64,000 nt of DNA from assembly GCA_018239675.1 (NCBI GenBank), contig JAFEGX010000116.1, positions 1-64,000 of the forward strand, in the 5' to 3' direction. Numbering within the stretch: the first letter of the stretch is position 1; each line of letters begins with the position of its first letter. A program made the position numbers and the translations under genes. This document shows positions 8,272 to 16,497 of this stretch, piece after piece. This DNA is from Verrucomicrobiota bacterium (GTDB lineage: Bacteria; Verrucomicrobiota; Verrucomicrobiia; Opitutales; Opitutaceae). Below the pieces are notes generated by a model. The model made no database searches and was not told where the DNA came from. It was given only the letters and a program-made list of their open reading frames with translations.

Positions 8272-9798
8272 ATGAACAAGTCCAACCCGCACCCCCGCCG
8301 GTATCCGGCCGTCGCCCTCGCAGCGACCCTCCTGCTCCTGTCCCTGCCGCTCCGCGCGGACGAGGATCCCTCGGCCCCCAAGGGCCTGGTCGCCCTCCCG
8401 CCCGAGGTCGAGGCGATGCCCGTCGAGCAGGCGATCCTCACCACCCCGCCGCATGTGCCGCCGCCGTTCAAGCGGAAGTACTCCGCCCGCGTCGTGGTCA
8501 ATCTCGAGGTGCGCGAAGTCGTGAAGCGGCTCGCCGACGGCGTCGAGTACACCTTCTGGACCTACGGCGGCACCGTGCCCGGCCGGTTCATCCGCATCCG
8601 CGAGGGCGACGTCGTCGAGTTCCACCTCAACAACCACCCGTCGTCCAAGCTGCCACACAACATCGACCTCCACGCGGTCACCGGACCCGGCGGCGGCGCG
8701 GCCTCGACCTTCACCGCGCCGGGCCACAGCTCGCAGTTCACCTTCCAGGCGCTGAATCCCGGCCTCTTTGTCTACCACTGCGCCACCGCGCCGGTGCCCA
8801 TGCACATCGGCAACGGCATGTACGGCCTGATCCTCGTCGAGCCAAAGGAGGGCCTGCCGCCGGTCGACAAGGAGTACTACGTGATGCAGGGCGAGTTCTA
8901 CACCACCGGCAAGTATGGCGAGGAGGGCCTGCAGTCCTTCGACATGGCCAAGGCGATCGACGAGCGCCCGCCCTACGTCGTGTTCAACGGCGCCGTCGGC
9001 TCGCTCGTCGGTGACAAGGCCCTCACCGCCAAGGTCGGCGAGCGCGTCCGCATCTACTTCGGCGTCGGCGGGCCCAACCTCACGTCGTCCTTCCACGTCA
9101 TCGGCGAGATCTTCGACAAGGTTTACCCCGAGGCCGGCCTCAGCCTGCCCAATTCCAACGTCCAGACCACCTTCGTCCCGTCCGGTGGCGCCGCCGTGGT
9201 CGAGTTCAAGGTCGAGGTCCCCGGCACGTTCATCCTCGTCGACCACTCCCTTACCCGCGCGTTCAACAAGGGAGCGCTCGGCATGCTCAAGGTCTCCGGA
9301 CCCGAGAACCGCGTGATCTACTCCGGCAAGGAGATCGACGCCGTGTACCTCGGCGCCCAGGCCGAGGAGGGCTCCGAGTCCGCCAAGCGCGAGGCCGAGC
9401 TGAAGTCCAAGATCGCCGCCGAGATCAAGTCCAACCCGGCCATCACCGCCCTCACCAAGGAAATGCAGATCGAGAAGGGGAAGCAGGTCTACATGGGCCT
9501 GTGCTTCGCCTGCCACCAGCCCGACGGCAAGGGCCTGCCGGGCGCCTTCCCGCCGCTCGCCGGCTCCGACTTCCTCAAGGCCGACCGCGACCGCGCCGTG
9601 CGCATCGTGCTCAAGGGCCTCTCCGGTCCGGTCGTCGTCAACGGCCAGACGATCAACAGCGTCATGCCGCCGCAGGAGGCCGTCCTCACCGACGCGCAGA
9701 TCGCCGACGTCCTTACCTACGTCTTCAACGCGTGGGGCAACTCGGGCGACGCCTTCAGCGCCGACAAGGTGAAGGCCATCCGCAACGAGATCCACTAA
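8272..9798 (+). CDS. nirK: Copper nitrite reductase with C-terminal cytochrome c domain
   Basis: A 508-residue periplasmic enzyme that reduces nitrite to NO. A signal peptide (cleavage near residue 29) precedes two cupredoxin domains. Type 1 copper ligands are H129, C170, H178 and M183. Type 2 ligands are H134, H169 and H325, with catalytic D132 and H275. The short loop [15 protein letters not shown] and the sequence around it are of class II (AniA-like) type. Residues ~395-495 add a cytochrome c domain (CFACH, C411/C414/H415; probable axial Met in INSVMPPQE), so an electron can be passed to type 1 copper within one chain, as in three-domain CuNiRs. It heads a row of accessory genes. Confidence 0.96.
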   Translation: MNKSNPHPRRYPAVALAATLLLLSLPLRADEDPSAPKGLVALPPEVEAMPVEQAILTTPPHVPPPFKRKYSARVVVNLEVREVVKRLADGVEYTFWTYGGTVPGRFIRIREGDVVEFHLNNHPSSKLPHNIDLHAVTGPGGGAASTFTAPGHSSQFTFQALNPGLFVYHCATAPVPMHIGNGMYGLILVEPKEGLPPVDKEYYVMQGEFYTTGKYGEEGLQSFDMAKAIDERPPYVVFNGAVGSLVGDKALTAKVGERVRIYFGVGGPNLTSSFHVIGEIFDKVYPEAGLSLPNSNVQTTFVPSGGAAVVEFKVEVPGTFILVDHSLTRAFNKGALGMLKVSGPENRVIYSGKEIDAVYLGAQAEEGSESAKREAELKSKIAAEIKSNPAITALTKEMQIEKGKQVYMGLCFACHQPDGKGLPGAFPPLAGSDFLKADRDRAVRIVLKGLSGPVVVNGQTINSVMPPQEAVLTDAQIADVLTYVFNAWGNSGDAFSADKVKAIRNEIH

Positions 9799-9824
9799 GT
9801 CCCGGCCCGGAGACCATCCGGACG

Positions 9825-9909
9825 TTTCACCGCCAAGCGCGCCAAGGCCGCGAAGCACCCCTGACCCAGCCGACCGTCTCTTTGCGACCTCCGCGGCCTT
9901 CGCGGTGAA
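9825..9909. repeat. Inverted repeat with 9-nt words (CGCCAAG/CGCGAAG family)
   Basis: The left arm (9825-9855) reads TTTCACCGCCAAGCGCGCCA and onward in 9-nt words (GCCAAGCGC, GCCAAGGCC, GCGAAGCAC). The right arm (9880-9909) is the inverse, ending GCCTTCGCGGTGAA. It fills the nirK-nirV gap, and the only upstream nirV start (GTG 9905) lies inside the right arm. Confidence 0.75.
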
Positions 9910-10741
9910 CCATCAATCCCTCCTCGTGCACCCGCTGCCGTCACGTCTTCGCCTGCGGCTCGCCGCGCTGATCGTCGCCCTCGCGGTGACGGCGGCGACC
10001 GCGGGCGCGGAAGCGGTCCGGATGGTCACGATCCCGGCCGGCAGCTACGTGCCGCTGCAGCGCTCCGAGAAGGATGCGCCGACGGTGCCGGTCGCAGCCT
10101 TCCTGCTCGACGAGCGGCCCGTGACCAATGCGGAGTTCGTGGCCTTCGTGACCGCGGTGCCGAAGTGGCGCCGGTCGCAGGTCAGCCCGCTCTTCGCCGA
10201 CAGCTCCTATCTCGGCCAGTGGGTCGGCGACCTCGATCCCGGCCCCGGCGCCCCGCCTGACTCCCCGGTCGTGCAGGTCTCGTGGTTCGCCGCGCGCGCC
10301 TACGCCCACTGGGTCGGCAAGCGGCTCCCGACCACCGCCGAGTGGGAGCTGGCCGCCAGCGCCGGCTACACCCGTCCCGACGGACGCAACGACGACGAGC
10401 TCAACCGCGACCTCTACGCCTGGCTCGCCCGTCCCGTCCCCGCCGTCCTGCCCGCGGCGGGCCGCGGCCGGCCCGACTACCACGGGGTGCGCGACCTGCA
10501 CGGGCTGGTGTGGGAGTGGGTCGAGGACTTCAACAGCGCCATGGTCACCGGCGAGTCGCGCGCCGACTCCGGCCTGGATCGCAACCTGTTCTGCGGCGCC
10601 GGCGCGGTCGGCGCCAAGGACACCACCGACTACGCGGCGTTCATGCGCGGCGCGCTGCGCTCGTCGCTGAACGCCAAGAACACCACCACCTCGCTCGGTT
10701 TCCGTTGCGCGCGGGACCTGCCGCCCGCCGCCGGCCGATAA
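9905..10741 (+). CDS. nirV: NirV-like formylglycine-generating-enzyme-fold protein
   Basis: A protein of up to 278 residues with a signal peptide and an FGE-sulfatase (SUMF1) domain: MVTIPAGSYVPL, ERPVTNAEFVAFV, QVSWFAARAYAHWVGKRLPT, TAEWELAASAGYT, and GLVWEWVEDFN near the end. Proteins of this fold encoded after nirK are called NirV; their job is not established. The paired catalytic cysteines of true formylglycine-generating enzymes are missing: the C-terminal region RGALRSSLNAKNTTTSLGFR has none where they are expected, so sulfatase activation is unlikely. The start is uncertain: GTG 9905 is inside a repeat arm and GTG 9926 would give a more typical signal peptide. Confidence 0.82.
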   Translation: MNHQSLLVHPLPSRLRLRLAALIVALAVTAATAGAEAVRMVTIPAGSYVPLQRSEKDAPTVPVAAFLLDERPVTNAEFVAFVTAVPKWRRSQVSPLFADSSYLGQWVGDLDPGPGAPPDSPVVQVSWFAARAYAHWVGKRLPTTAEWELAASAGYTRPDGRNDDELNRDLYAWLARPVPAVLPAAGRGRPDYHGVRDLHGLVWEWVEDFNSAMVTGESRADSGLDRNLFCGAGAVGAKDTTDYAAFMRGALRSSLNAKNTTTSLGFRCARDLPPAAGR

Positions 10742-10758
10742 ATCTCCACCCGTTTCCC

Positions 10759-11352
10759 ATGAAGCCGCACCTCCTCACCCTCGCCCTGCTCCTCAGCGCG
10801 ATCGCCGCCCGCGGCGGCGATGCCCCGGCCTGCTGCCACGCCGAGCAGGCGCCCGCGGCGTTCACGAAGAACTCGATCTACCAGCTCGACGCGACCTTCA
10901 CGGACGACTCCGGCCACGCCTTCACGCTCGGGGAGCTCCGCGGCCGCCCGGTGGTGATCAACCTCTTCTTTGCCTCGTGCGGCTACGCCTGCCCGCTGCT
11001 CGTCACGAACATGCAGGCCATCCGCGGCCAGCTGCCTCCCGCCGTGCGCGACCGCGCGGTGTTCGTGCTCGTGTCCTTCGACGTCGCGCGCGACACGCCC
11101 GCGGCCCTCGCCCGCTACCGCGCCCAGCGGCAGCTCGACGGGCAGTGGAAGCTGCTGCACGGCGACGATGCCGCGGTGCGCGAGCTCGCCGCGCTGCTGG
11201 GCGTGAAGTACAAGCAGGAGGCCGACGGCGCCTTCTCCCACTCCAACATTCTCACGATCCTGAATCCCGAGGGGGAGATCGTCCACCAGCGCATCGGCCT
11301 GCAGGGCGGCCTCGAGGCCGCCGCCGCCGCGCTGGTCACCGCCGCCCACTAG
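10759..11352 (+). CDS. SCO1/SenC-type copper chaperone
   Basis: A 197-residue exported thioredoxin-fold protein. After a signal peptide comes GRPVVINLFFASCGYACPLL, with the CxxxC copper-binding pair (C-GYA-C). The downstream copper histidine is in DGAFSHSNILTIL. SCO proteins deliver copper to CuA centres or act as thiol reductants. Its place 17 nt after nirV and before a porin suggests it serves copper loading of NirK or of the CuA subunit encoded by the opposing operon; which one cannot be told from sequence. Confidence 0.88.
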   Translation: MKPHLLTLALLLSAIAARGGDAPACCHAEQAPAAFTKNSIYQLDATFTDDSGHAFTLGELRGRPVVINLFFASCGYACPLLVTNMQAIRGQLPPAVRDRAVFVLVSFDVARDTPAALARYRAQRQLDGQWKLLHGDDAAVRELAALLGVKYKQEADGAFSHSNILTILNPEGEIVHQRIGLQGGLEAAAAALVTAAH

Positions 11353-11363
11353 GGCCGCCCGCC

Positions 11364-12563
11364 ATGAAACGGTTCCTGGTTCCGCTGCTCGGCGGACTCG
11401 CGGGCCTCGCCGGCGCCGCCGAGCCCGCCACGCCCGCGGCCGCCATTGCCGCCGGCAAGTTCTCGCTCAACCTGCGCCTGCGCTACGAGTCGGTCGAGCA
11501 GACCGGCCTCCGCGACGCCGACGCGCTCACCCTGCGCACACGGCTCGGCTTCGCTCCGGCGCCTTGGCAGGGCTTCAAGGCATTCATCGAGGCCGAGGAT
11601 GTCACCGCGGCCGACGGCGACAGTTACAGCCAGTCCGGCCTGAACCCGGGCGGCGCCGGGCGCGCGGTCATCGCGGACCCGGTGACGACCGAGCTCAACC
11701 AGCTCTTCCTCGCCTACACGCGCGATCATACGACGGTCACGGTCGGCCGGCAGCGGCTGGTCCTGGACAACGCCCGGTTCATCGGCGACGTGGGCTGGCG
11801 GCAGAACATGCAGACGTTCGACGCGGTCGTCCTGCAGGACCAGACCCTCGGACAGACCACGCTGACCTACGCGTATCTCAGCCAGGTGAACCGCGTGTTC
11901 GGCGACCGGCATCCCCAGGGCAAGTGGTCCTCGCACTCCCAGCTTTTCAACGGGAGCTACCGGGGCTGGTCCGGCGGCACCCTCACCGGCTACGTTTACC
12001 TCCTCGATTTCCCGAACGCGGCGGCCAACTCGTGCGCCACCACGGGCGTCAGCCTGGCCGGTTCGCTCCCGGCCACGCCGCAGCTGAAGTTCACTTACCG
12101 CGTCGAGCTCGCGACCCAGTCCGACTACGGCTCCAGCCCGCTCGCCTACACCGCGCGCTATCACGACGTGGAGGCGGGGTTCACGCACGCCGCGGGCAGC
12201 CTCGCGCTCGGTGACGAGCGGCTGGGCTCGGATCACAATGTCGGCTTCAAGACGCCCCTTGCGACGCTGCATGCCTTCAATGGCTGGGCGGATCTCTTCC
12301 TCGCCACGCCCGCTGGCGGGCTCGACGACCGTTACCTGCGGGCCACGGCCAACCTGCCCGGCGCCGTCGCGCTCGTGTCCGCCTATCACTGGTACGCGTC
12401 CGACGTGAACGCGGTTGACCTCGGCCGCGAGTTCAACCTCCAGCTCAGCCGGAAGCTCACGCCAGCGCTCACCGCGCTGGTGAAGTTCGCCGATTTCCGG
12501 CACGAGAGCGCGGCATTTCCGGACGTGCAAAAATCCTGGGTGCAGCTGGAATATGTCTTCTAA
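11364..12563 (+). CDS. Predicted outer-membrane beta-barrel (alginate-export/porin-like)
   Basis: A 399-residue protein with a signal peptide ending near GLAGAAEP. The body alternates polar and hydrophobic residues as in a barrel, with strand motifs such as FSLNLRLRYESVEQTG, LRTRLGFAPAPWQGFKAFIE and TTVTVGRQRLVLDNARFIGD. This last set resembles the alginate-export porin family. The chain ends in VQLEYVF; a terminal phenylalanine is the usual outer-membrane assembly signal. It begins 11 nt after the SCO gene and probably shares the nirK transcript. A role in nitrite or copper passage is a guess from context. Confidence 0.75.
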   Translation: MKRFLVPLLGGLAGLAGAAEPATPAAAIAAGKFSLNLRLRYESVEQTGLRDADALTLRTRLGFAPAPWQGFKAFIEAEDVTAADGDSYSQSGLNPGGAGRAVIADPVTTELNQLFLAYTRDHTTVTVGRQRLVLDNARFIGDVGWRQNMQTFDAVVLQDQTLGQTTLTYAYLSQVNRVFGDRHPQGKWSSHSQLFNGSYRGWSGGTLTGYVYLLDFPNAAANSCATTGVSLAGSLPATPQLKFTYRVELATQSDYGSSPLAYTARYHDVEAGFTHAAGSLALGDERLGSDHNVGFKTPLATLHAFNGWADLFLATPAGGLDDRYLRATANLPGAVALVSAYHWYASDVNAVDLGREFNLQLSRKLTPALTALVKFADFRHESAAFPDVQKSWVQLEYVF

Positions 12564-12571
12564 CCCCCGCC

Positions 12572-12805
12572 ATGAGCCCGACCAAGTTCAAGACCCTCGA
12601 CGTCCGCCCCCACCTCGCGCGGGGTGAGGAGCCGTTCGACCTGATCCGCGCCCGCGTCGACGCGCTCAAGCCCGGGCAGGGCGTGACGATCATCGCGCCC
12701 TTCCTGCCGGCCCCGCTGATCGAGCTGCTCAAGAGCGAGGGCTTCCAGTCCACGATGGAGCGCGGCGGCGACGGCTCGTGGGCCGTGAATTTCTGGCGCG
12801 ACTAG
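12572..12805 (+). CDS. DUF2249 domain protein
   Basis: A 77-residue cytosolic protein matching the DUF2249 pattern: TLDVRPHLARGEEPFDLIRA with VDALKPGQGVTIIAPFLP, and a C-terminal GDGSWAVNFWR. DUF2249 proteins adopt a small TusA-like fold and recur in denitrification and hemerythrin-containing gene neighbourhoods; function unknown. There is no TusA-type catalytic cysteine. It starts eight bases after the porin stop, in the CCGCCATG context, so it is likely the last gene of the nirK row. Confidence 0.82.
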   Translation: MSPTKFKTLDVRPHLARGEEPFDLIRARVDALKPGQGVTIIAPFLPAPLIELLKSEGFQSTMERGGDGSWAVNFWRD

Positions 12806-12836
12806 CGCGTCCGCCACGCGCCGGCAGGGCCGGAAC

Positions 12837-12878
12837 GTGACACAGGTCAAGGCGCCCGCGCCCGGGTTTCGCTAGGCT
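12837..12878 (+). promoter_or_regulatory. FNR/DNR-type box and -10 for the cupin gene
   Basis: GTGACACAGGTCAA is at 12837-12850, followed by GGCGCCCG. The -10-like TAGGCT is at 12873-12878, 22 nt after the box. The predicted start at about 12885 leaves an 11-nt leader before ATG 12896. Confidence 0.72.
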
Positions 12879-12895
12879 GCCTCATCCCTTCCGCC

Positions 12896-13243
12896 ATGAA
12901 AAAGAACACCCTCCTCTCCCCGACCGAATCCGGGACCTGCGCGCTGCTGGCCCCGGTGGAAAACGTCGCCCATGGAATCGTCAGCCGCGCCGTGCTCACC
13001 ACGCCCGCGCTGCGGCTCACGCTGTTTCACTTCGCCGCAGGCCAGGAGCTCTCGGAGCACACCAGCAAGGCCCGCGCGCTGGTGCAGATCCTCACCGGCA
13101 CGTGCGAGTTCACCGTCGGTCCGAAAAAGCACGTGCTCCGTCCCGGCGACCTGCTGCACCTTCCGCCTGGCGAGCCGCACGCGGTGAACGCCCCCGAGGC
13201 GTTCTCGATGCTCCTCACCCAGGTGACCGAGTCGGAGAAGTGA
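12896..13243 (+). CDS. Single-domain cupin protein
   Basis: A 115-residue small cupin. The two cupin motifs are visible: LFHFAAGQELSEHTSKARAL and onward (GxxxxxHxH-like, with one His clearly kept) and LRPGDLLHLPPGEPHAVNAP. The second motif retains the usual His. Metal binding is likely but the ligand set is incomplete by inspection, and no enzyme activity can be assigned. Its own FNR/DNR-type box places it in the nitrogen-oxide regulon. Small cupins of this type are frequent near nirK and nor genes. Confidence 0.78.
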   Translation: MKKNTLLSPTESGTCALLAPVENVAHGIVSRAVLTTPALRLTLFHFAAGQELSEHTSKARALVQILTGTCEFTVGPKKHVLRPGDLLHLPPGEPHAVNAPEAFSMLLTQVTESEK

Positions 13244-13249
13244 TTCTTA

Positions 13250-13374
13250 CAGGAGGCAACGGAGGGAACGGAGGAAGGAACCGCTAATCCTCGCTAATCC
13301 GCACTAATTCGGGTTGGGAATCATTAGCGGGAATTAGCGAAGATTAGCGGGCTCTCCTCCGTTGTTTTCGGTGC
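13250..13374. repeat. Inverted repeat (GGAGGCAACGGAGG / CGCTAATC family)
   Basis: An outer arm of 9-nt words (GGAGGCAAC, GGAGGGAAC, GGAGGAAGG) surrounds an inner arm of ~10-nt words (CGCTAATCCT, CGCTAATCCG, CACTAATTCG). The inverted copy follows: ATTAGCGGGAATTAGCGAAG and then GCTCTCCTCCGTTG. It begins six bases after the cupin stop and ends at the stop of the opposing gene, so it lies between two convergent transcripts and may serve as a shared terminator. Confidence 0.8.
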
Positions 13375-13382
13375 AGCCACCC

Positions 13383-15506
13383 CTACTGGTCGAATTGGAA
13401 GCCGCCGTTGGCCTCGAGTGACAGGACGGACAATCGGCCGGGCCGGGCCTCGACCTCGGCCTGCCACTCACGGCGCGGGACGGTCGGATCGGGACTCGTG
13501 GCGACGCTCACGGACACCGCATGCCGGCCCGGGCTCAGCGGCACCCGCAGTTCGCCCACCGAAAATCCATCGGACTTGAGACCCTTCGGCCGAAAAACGT
13601 GTTCCTCGGCGCGGCCATCAATCACGAGGCGCACCGTCACCGGCGAGCGGGTCCGCTGGGCCGGCATCGCCACCCGCATGTGGATCGGGCGCTGGTCGTG
13701 CGCGGGATCGGGCACGGCCGCCGGGGCGCCAGCCAGCCAGGCACCGTACTCACGGAAGGTGAACACGAACTCGGCCGCCCCCGGCGCTGGATTGCGGAAC
13801 GGCGCGTCGCTCACCGCCAGCAGCCCGGCAAGCCCGAGCGCGGTCAGGACCACCCCGGCCAGCACTGCCGGCCAGGTCCTGCGCGGAGAAATGGCCGGGG
13901 CCGGAGACCGTTGCCGCAGCCGGAGGGCGGTTTCGGTCACGAGCCGCGGCTGCAGCGGGTTGAAGGTCACGTGCGCCACCCGGCTCACGTCGGCGCGGTT
14001 CGGCCGCAACACTGGCTCGCGGGTCCCCGCCAGGCGCGCCGGCAGCCAGCGGTTCCCCTCGCGGCCGAACGCCTCGCTGGTACCGCAGCCGACCGCCAGC
14101 ACCGCCGTGGCGCCCTTCGCCAGCAGGCGCTCGATCAGCTTCGGCTCCAGCCAGCCGATGCACGGCACGGGCCGCACCGAGTAGCCCGGCAGGCGGATCT
14201 GCCACCGGACGGCCGCGAAGTGCTCCCAGCCGCCGTCCTCCTGCGCGCACACAAACGCCAGCGCCGGCGGTGCGCCGCGGGCCACCTCCGCGACGACGAA
14301 GGCCTCGAGTTCGCGCGCAACCTGCTGGGCGTCGAACCAGGCCAGGCCAATTCCCTGCGTGTCACACGCCCCGGTGCAGACGCCGCAGCCGACGCAGCGG
14401 TTGGGATCAACCTGCGCCTGTGACGGAAACGGCTTTCCGTCCGTGCGCGGCACCATCGTGATTGCCCCAAACGGGCAGTCCTTCGAACACAGCGTGCAGG
14501 CGAAGCAGCGTGAGACATTGACGGTCGCCTGGAAGGTCGACCGCGGCCGGCGGCGCGCCAGCCACCACGGCACCGTCCCGAGCCCGACCACCGCGAGGCC
14601 GCCGGCGAGCCAGAGCCCCGCCCCCGACAGGCGCGCGGCGAGGGCCAACGGGGCGAGGTACCACCAGTCCATCGTGAACCGCGCCGGCTTGACCGTCATG
14701 TGGGCCATCGCGGCATTCGTTGCCGGGTGGACCGTCGCCGCGACCAGCACCGCGCCAGCCAGCCAGGCCGTCAGGCGCCAGTCGGGCAGCAACCGTGAGC
14801 GGCTCAGGCGCGCGAGGTGGAGGCAGAGGGCGCCGGCGATCCCAAGCGGCAGCACCATGTGCAGGAAGAAGACGACGAAGAACAGCAGCGACGGCACCGT
14901 GCGGTCCAGCGCGAATAGCCGCAGCATCGGCTCGCCGAACACGGGCAGCACGTCCACCGCCCGCATCGTGCCGAGCGCCACCAGCTGCGCCCGCACGTCC
15001 CAGACGAGCCAGTAGCCGGTCCAGCCGATGAACCACACCAGTCCCAGCAGGACGATCCCGCTCATCCAGGCGAGCCAGCGCGCGTCGGCAAACTTGCGGG
15101 CGAGCAGCGTGCGAACCGCGTGCGCCAGGATCAGCAGCATCGCCAGATCGGACGAGTAGCGGTGCATGCTTCGCACCAGGCCGCCAAGCGAGCGCGGGCC
15201 GAGGTCCGCGACCGAGTGCCACGCCAGCTGCACGCTCGGGGAATACCAGACCAGCATCAGCACGCCGGACAGGGTCGCCAGCAGGAGCAGCACGTTGGCC
15301 GCGGGGCCGAGCTGGGCCAGCGGATTCCACTCGCGCGGCAGCCACCGCTCCAGGAGCGCGTCCAGCCGCGCCGCCCAGCGCTCGCCCGCCGCCAGCAGCG
15401 GCGCCGCCCGGGTCGGCGGCGCCGGCGGCACCGCTCCGGCCCCCGCCGCCCCCGGTCCCAGCGTCTCCGCGAGCACCTCGCAATCGGGCTCAGGGTGCGC
15501 CGGCAT
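13383..15506 (-). CDS. Cytochrome b / double [4Fe-4S] ferredoxin / MvhD-like fusion protein
   Basis: A 707-residue membrane protein with three joined modules. Residues ~65-320 form a cytochrome-b-type helix bundle with two histidine pairs 14 apart (H115/H129 and H216/H230), expected to bind two b hemes. Residues ~330-385 form a two-cluster ferredoxin (C334, C337, C340, C344; C371, C374, C377, C381). Residues ~415-495 resemble the hydrogenase iron-sulfur (MvhD/FlpD) domain, with cysteines at 420, 449 and 474. A last helix (~553-575) and a periplasmic tail of beta-rich character follow. It could pass quinol electrons across the membrane; that is inference. Its start overlaps the SCO-like gene upstream by 17 nt, so it is the last gene of the NO-reductase operon. 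Confidence 0.85.
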   Translation of the reverse strand: MPAHPEPDCEVLAETLGPGAAGAGAVPPAPPTRAAPLLAAGERWAARLDALLERWLPREWNPLAQLGPAANVLLLLATLSGVLMLVWYSPSVQLAWHSVADLGPRSLGGLVRSMHRYSSDLAMLLILAHAVRTLLARKFADARWLAWMSGIVLLGLVWFIGWTGYWLVWDVRAQLVALGTMRAVDVLPVFGEPMLRLFALDRTVPSLLFFVVFFLHMVLPLGIAGALCLHLARLSRSRLLPDWRLTAWLAGAVLVAATVHPATNAAMAHMTVKPARFTMDWWYLAPLALAARLSGAGLWLAGGLAVVGLGTVPWWLARRRPRSTFQATVNVSRCFACTLCSKDCPFGAITMVPRTDGKPFPSQAQVDPNRCVGCGVCTGACDTQGIGLAWFDAQQVARELEAFVVAEVARGAPPALAFVCAQEDGGWEHFAAVRWQIRLPGYSVRPVPCIGWLEPKLIERLLAKGATAVLAVGCGTSEAFGREGNRWLPARLAGTREPVLRPNRADVSRVAHVTFNPLQPRLVTETALRLRQRSPAPAISPRRTWPAVLAGVVLTALGLAGLLAVSDAPFRNPAPGAAEFVFTFREYGAWLAGAPAAVPDPAHDQRPIHMRVAMPAQRTRSPVTVRLVIDGRAEEHVFRPKGLKSDGFSVGELRVPLSPGRHAVSVSVATSPDPTVPRREWQAEVEARPGRLSVLSLEANGGFQFDQ

Positions 15507-16485
15507 GGGACTCGTGCAGCAGGGCGCGCAGGCCCTCGCGGAGCCACGCCTGATGGCGCGGATCCAGCGTGAAGCGGTAGGCGATATGACCGGAACGGTC
15601 GACGAGGAGGAAGAGATTGGCGTGGTCGATCACGCCGGTGCGCGGATCGCGCACGGCGGAGAACTGCAGGCGCGTCAGCGCCTCGTGCATCGCCGCCGGC
15701 CGGGGGGTGTTGAGATACCGGAACTCCGGGTACGACAGGCCGCGGCCCTCGGCCACCAGGTTCATGAGCTCGCTGGTCTCATACTCGGGATTCAGCGAGA
15801 GCGCGACCACGCTCAGGCCGGCCCGGTCCGCCGGAGCGAGCTCGCCGAGGATCTTCTTCAGCTCGAGGAAAATCTCGGGGCAGGCGGTGGTGCAGGTCGC
15901 GTAGACCCCCGTCACCAGGACGACCCGGCCGCGCAGGTCGGCCAGGCGAAATTCCCGCGCGCGCTGGTCCACGAAGGTCGTGTCGGGCAGGTCCAGCCGC
16001 ACCCGGATGCGCTCGCCGGGAAACGGCGGCACGACCGCGGCGCGCGCCTGGTCGGCGCGGGCATACCAGGCCAGCCCCGCCACCGCCAGCGCCACGAGGC
16101 CGAGACCCGCGGCGGCGGCCCCGGCGTGCCGGCGCCAGGTCGCGCCGGCCGCCAGCGCCCGCACCGCGTCCCGCCACAGCAGCACCGCCACCCCCGCCAC
16201 AAACAGCGGCTCGCCCATCATCACCGACACCGCGAGCCAGGAAACGCCGCCGGTGCGCGGGTCACCGCGGTAGCACCACCGCTGGAAGTCGCGCACGAAA
16301 TCGCCTACCGCCCCGCCCGTGGTTGGGCCGAACACCGTGAGCAGCAGGAACGCCTCGTACGCCACCAGCGCGGCTAAGAGGAACACCAGCAGCCCGGGGC
16401 CGGTCAGCCAGCGCGCGCCCGCCGGCAGCCGCCGGCCGAGGGCGGCCGGCGGGAGGGCGGGAACAACGGGGACGGATCCGGCCAT
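15490..16485 (-). CDS. Membrane-anchored SCO1/SenC protein with N-terminal helices
   Basis: A 331-residue protein. The first ~150 residues hold about four hydrophobic helices (GPGLLVFLLAALVAYEAFLL and later segments). The remaining part is an SCO thioredoxin fold: LADLRGRVVLVTGVYATCTT, where CTTAC gives the copper-binding CxxxC pair, and the conserved His is in GVIDHANLFLLVD. It would assemble the CuA centre of the subunit II encoded upstream in the same operon. The gap to that operon's subunit I gene is 12 nt, and its stop overlaps the next gene's start, showing tight coupling. Confidence 0.86.
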   Translation of the reverse strand: MAGSVPVVPALPPAALGRRLPAGARWLTGPGLLVFLLAALVAYEAFLLLTVFGPTTGGAVGDFVRDFQRWCYRGDPRTGGVSWLAVSVMMGEPLFVAGVAVLLWRDAVRALAAGATWRRHAGAAAAGLGLVALAVAGLAWYARADQARAAVVPPFPGERIRVRLDLPDTTFVDQRAREFRLADLRGRVVLVTGVYATCTTACPEIFLELKKILGELAPADRAGLSVVALSLNPEYETSELMNLVAEGRGLSYPEFRYLNTPRPAAMHEALTRLQFSAVRDPRTGVIDHANLFLLVDRSGHIAYRFTLDPRHQAWLREGLRALLHESHAGAP

Positions 16486-16497
16486 GGCGCCAGGGGC

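Noticed and set aside
9905-10741. Reading as an active formylglycine-generating enzyme
   Set aside because: The catalytic cysteine pair is absent and no sulfatase gene is nearby.
13250-13374. Possible CRISPR array, because of short spaced repeats
   Set aside because: Unit length is only 9-10 nt with no spacers, and the second half is inverted; no cas gene is present.
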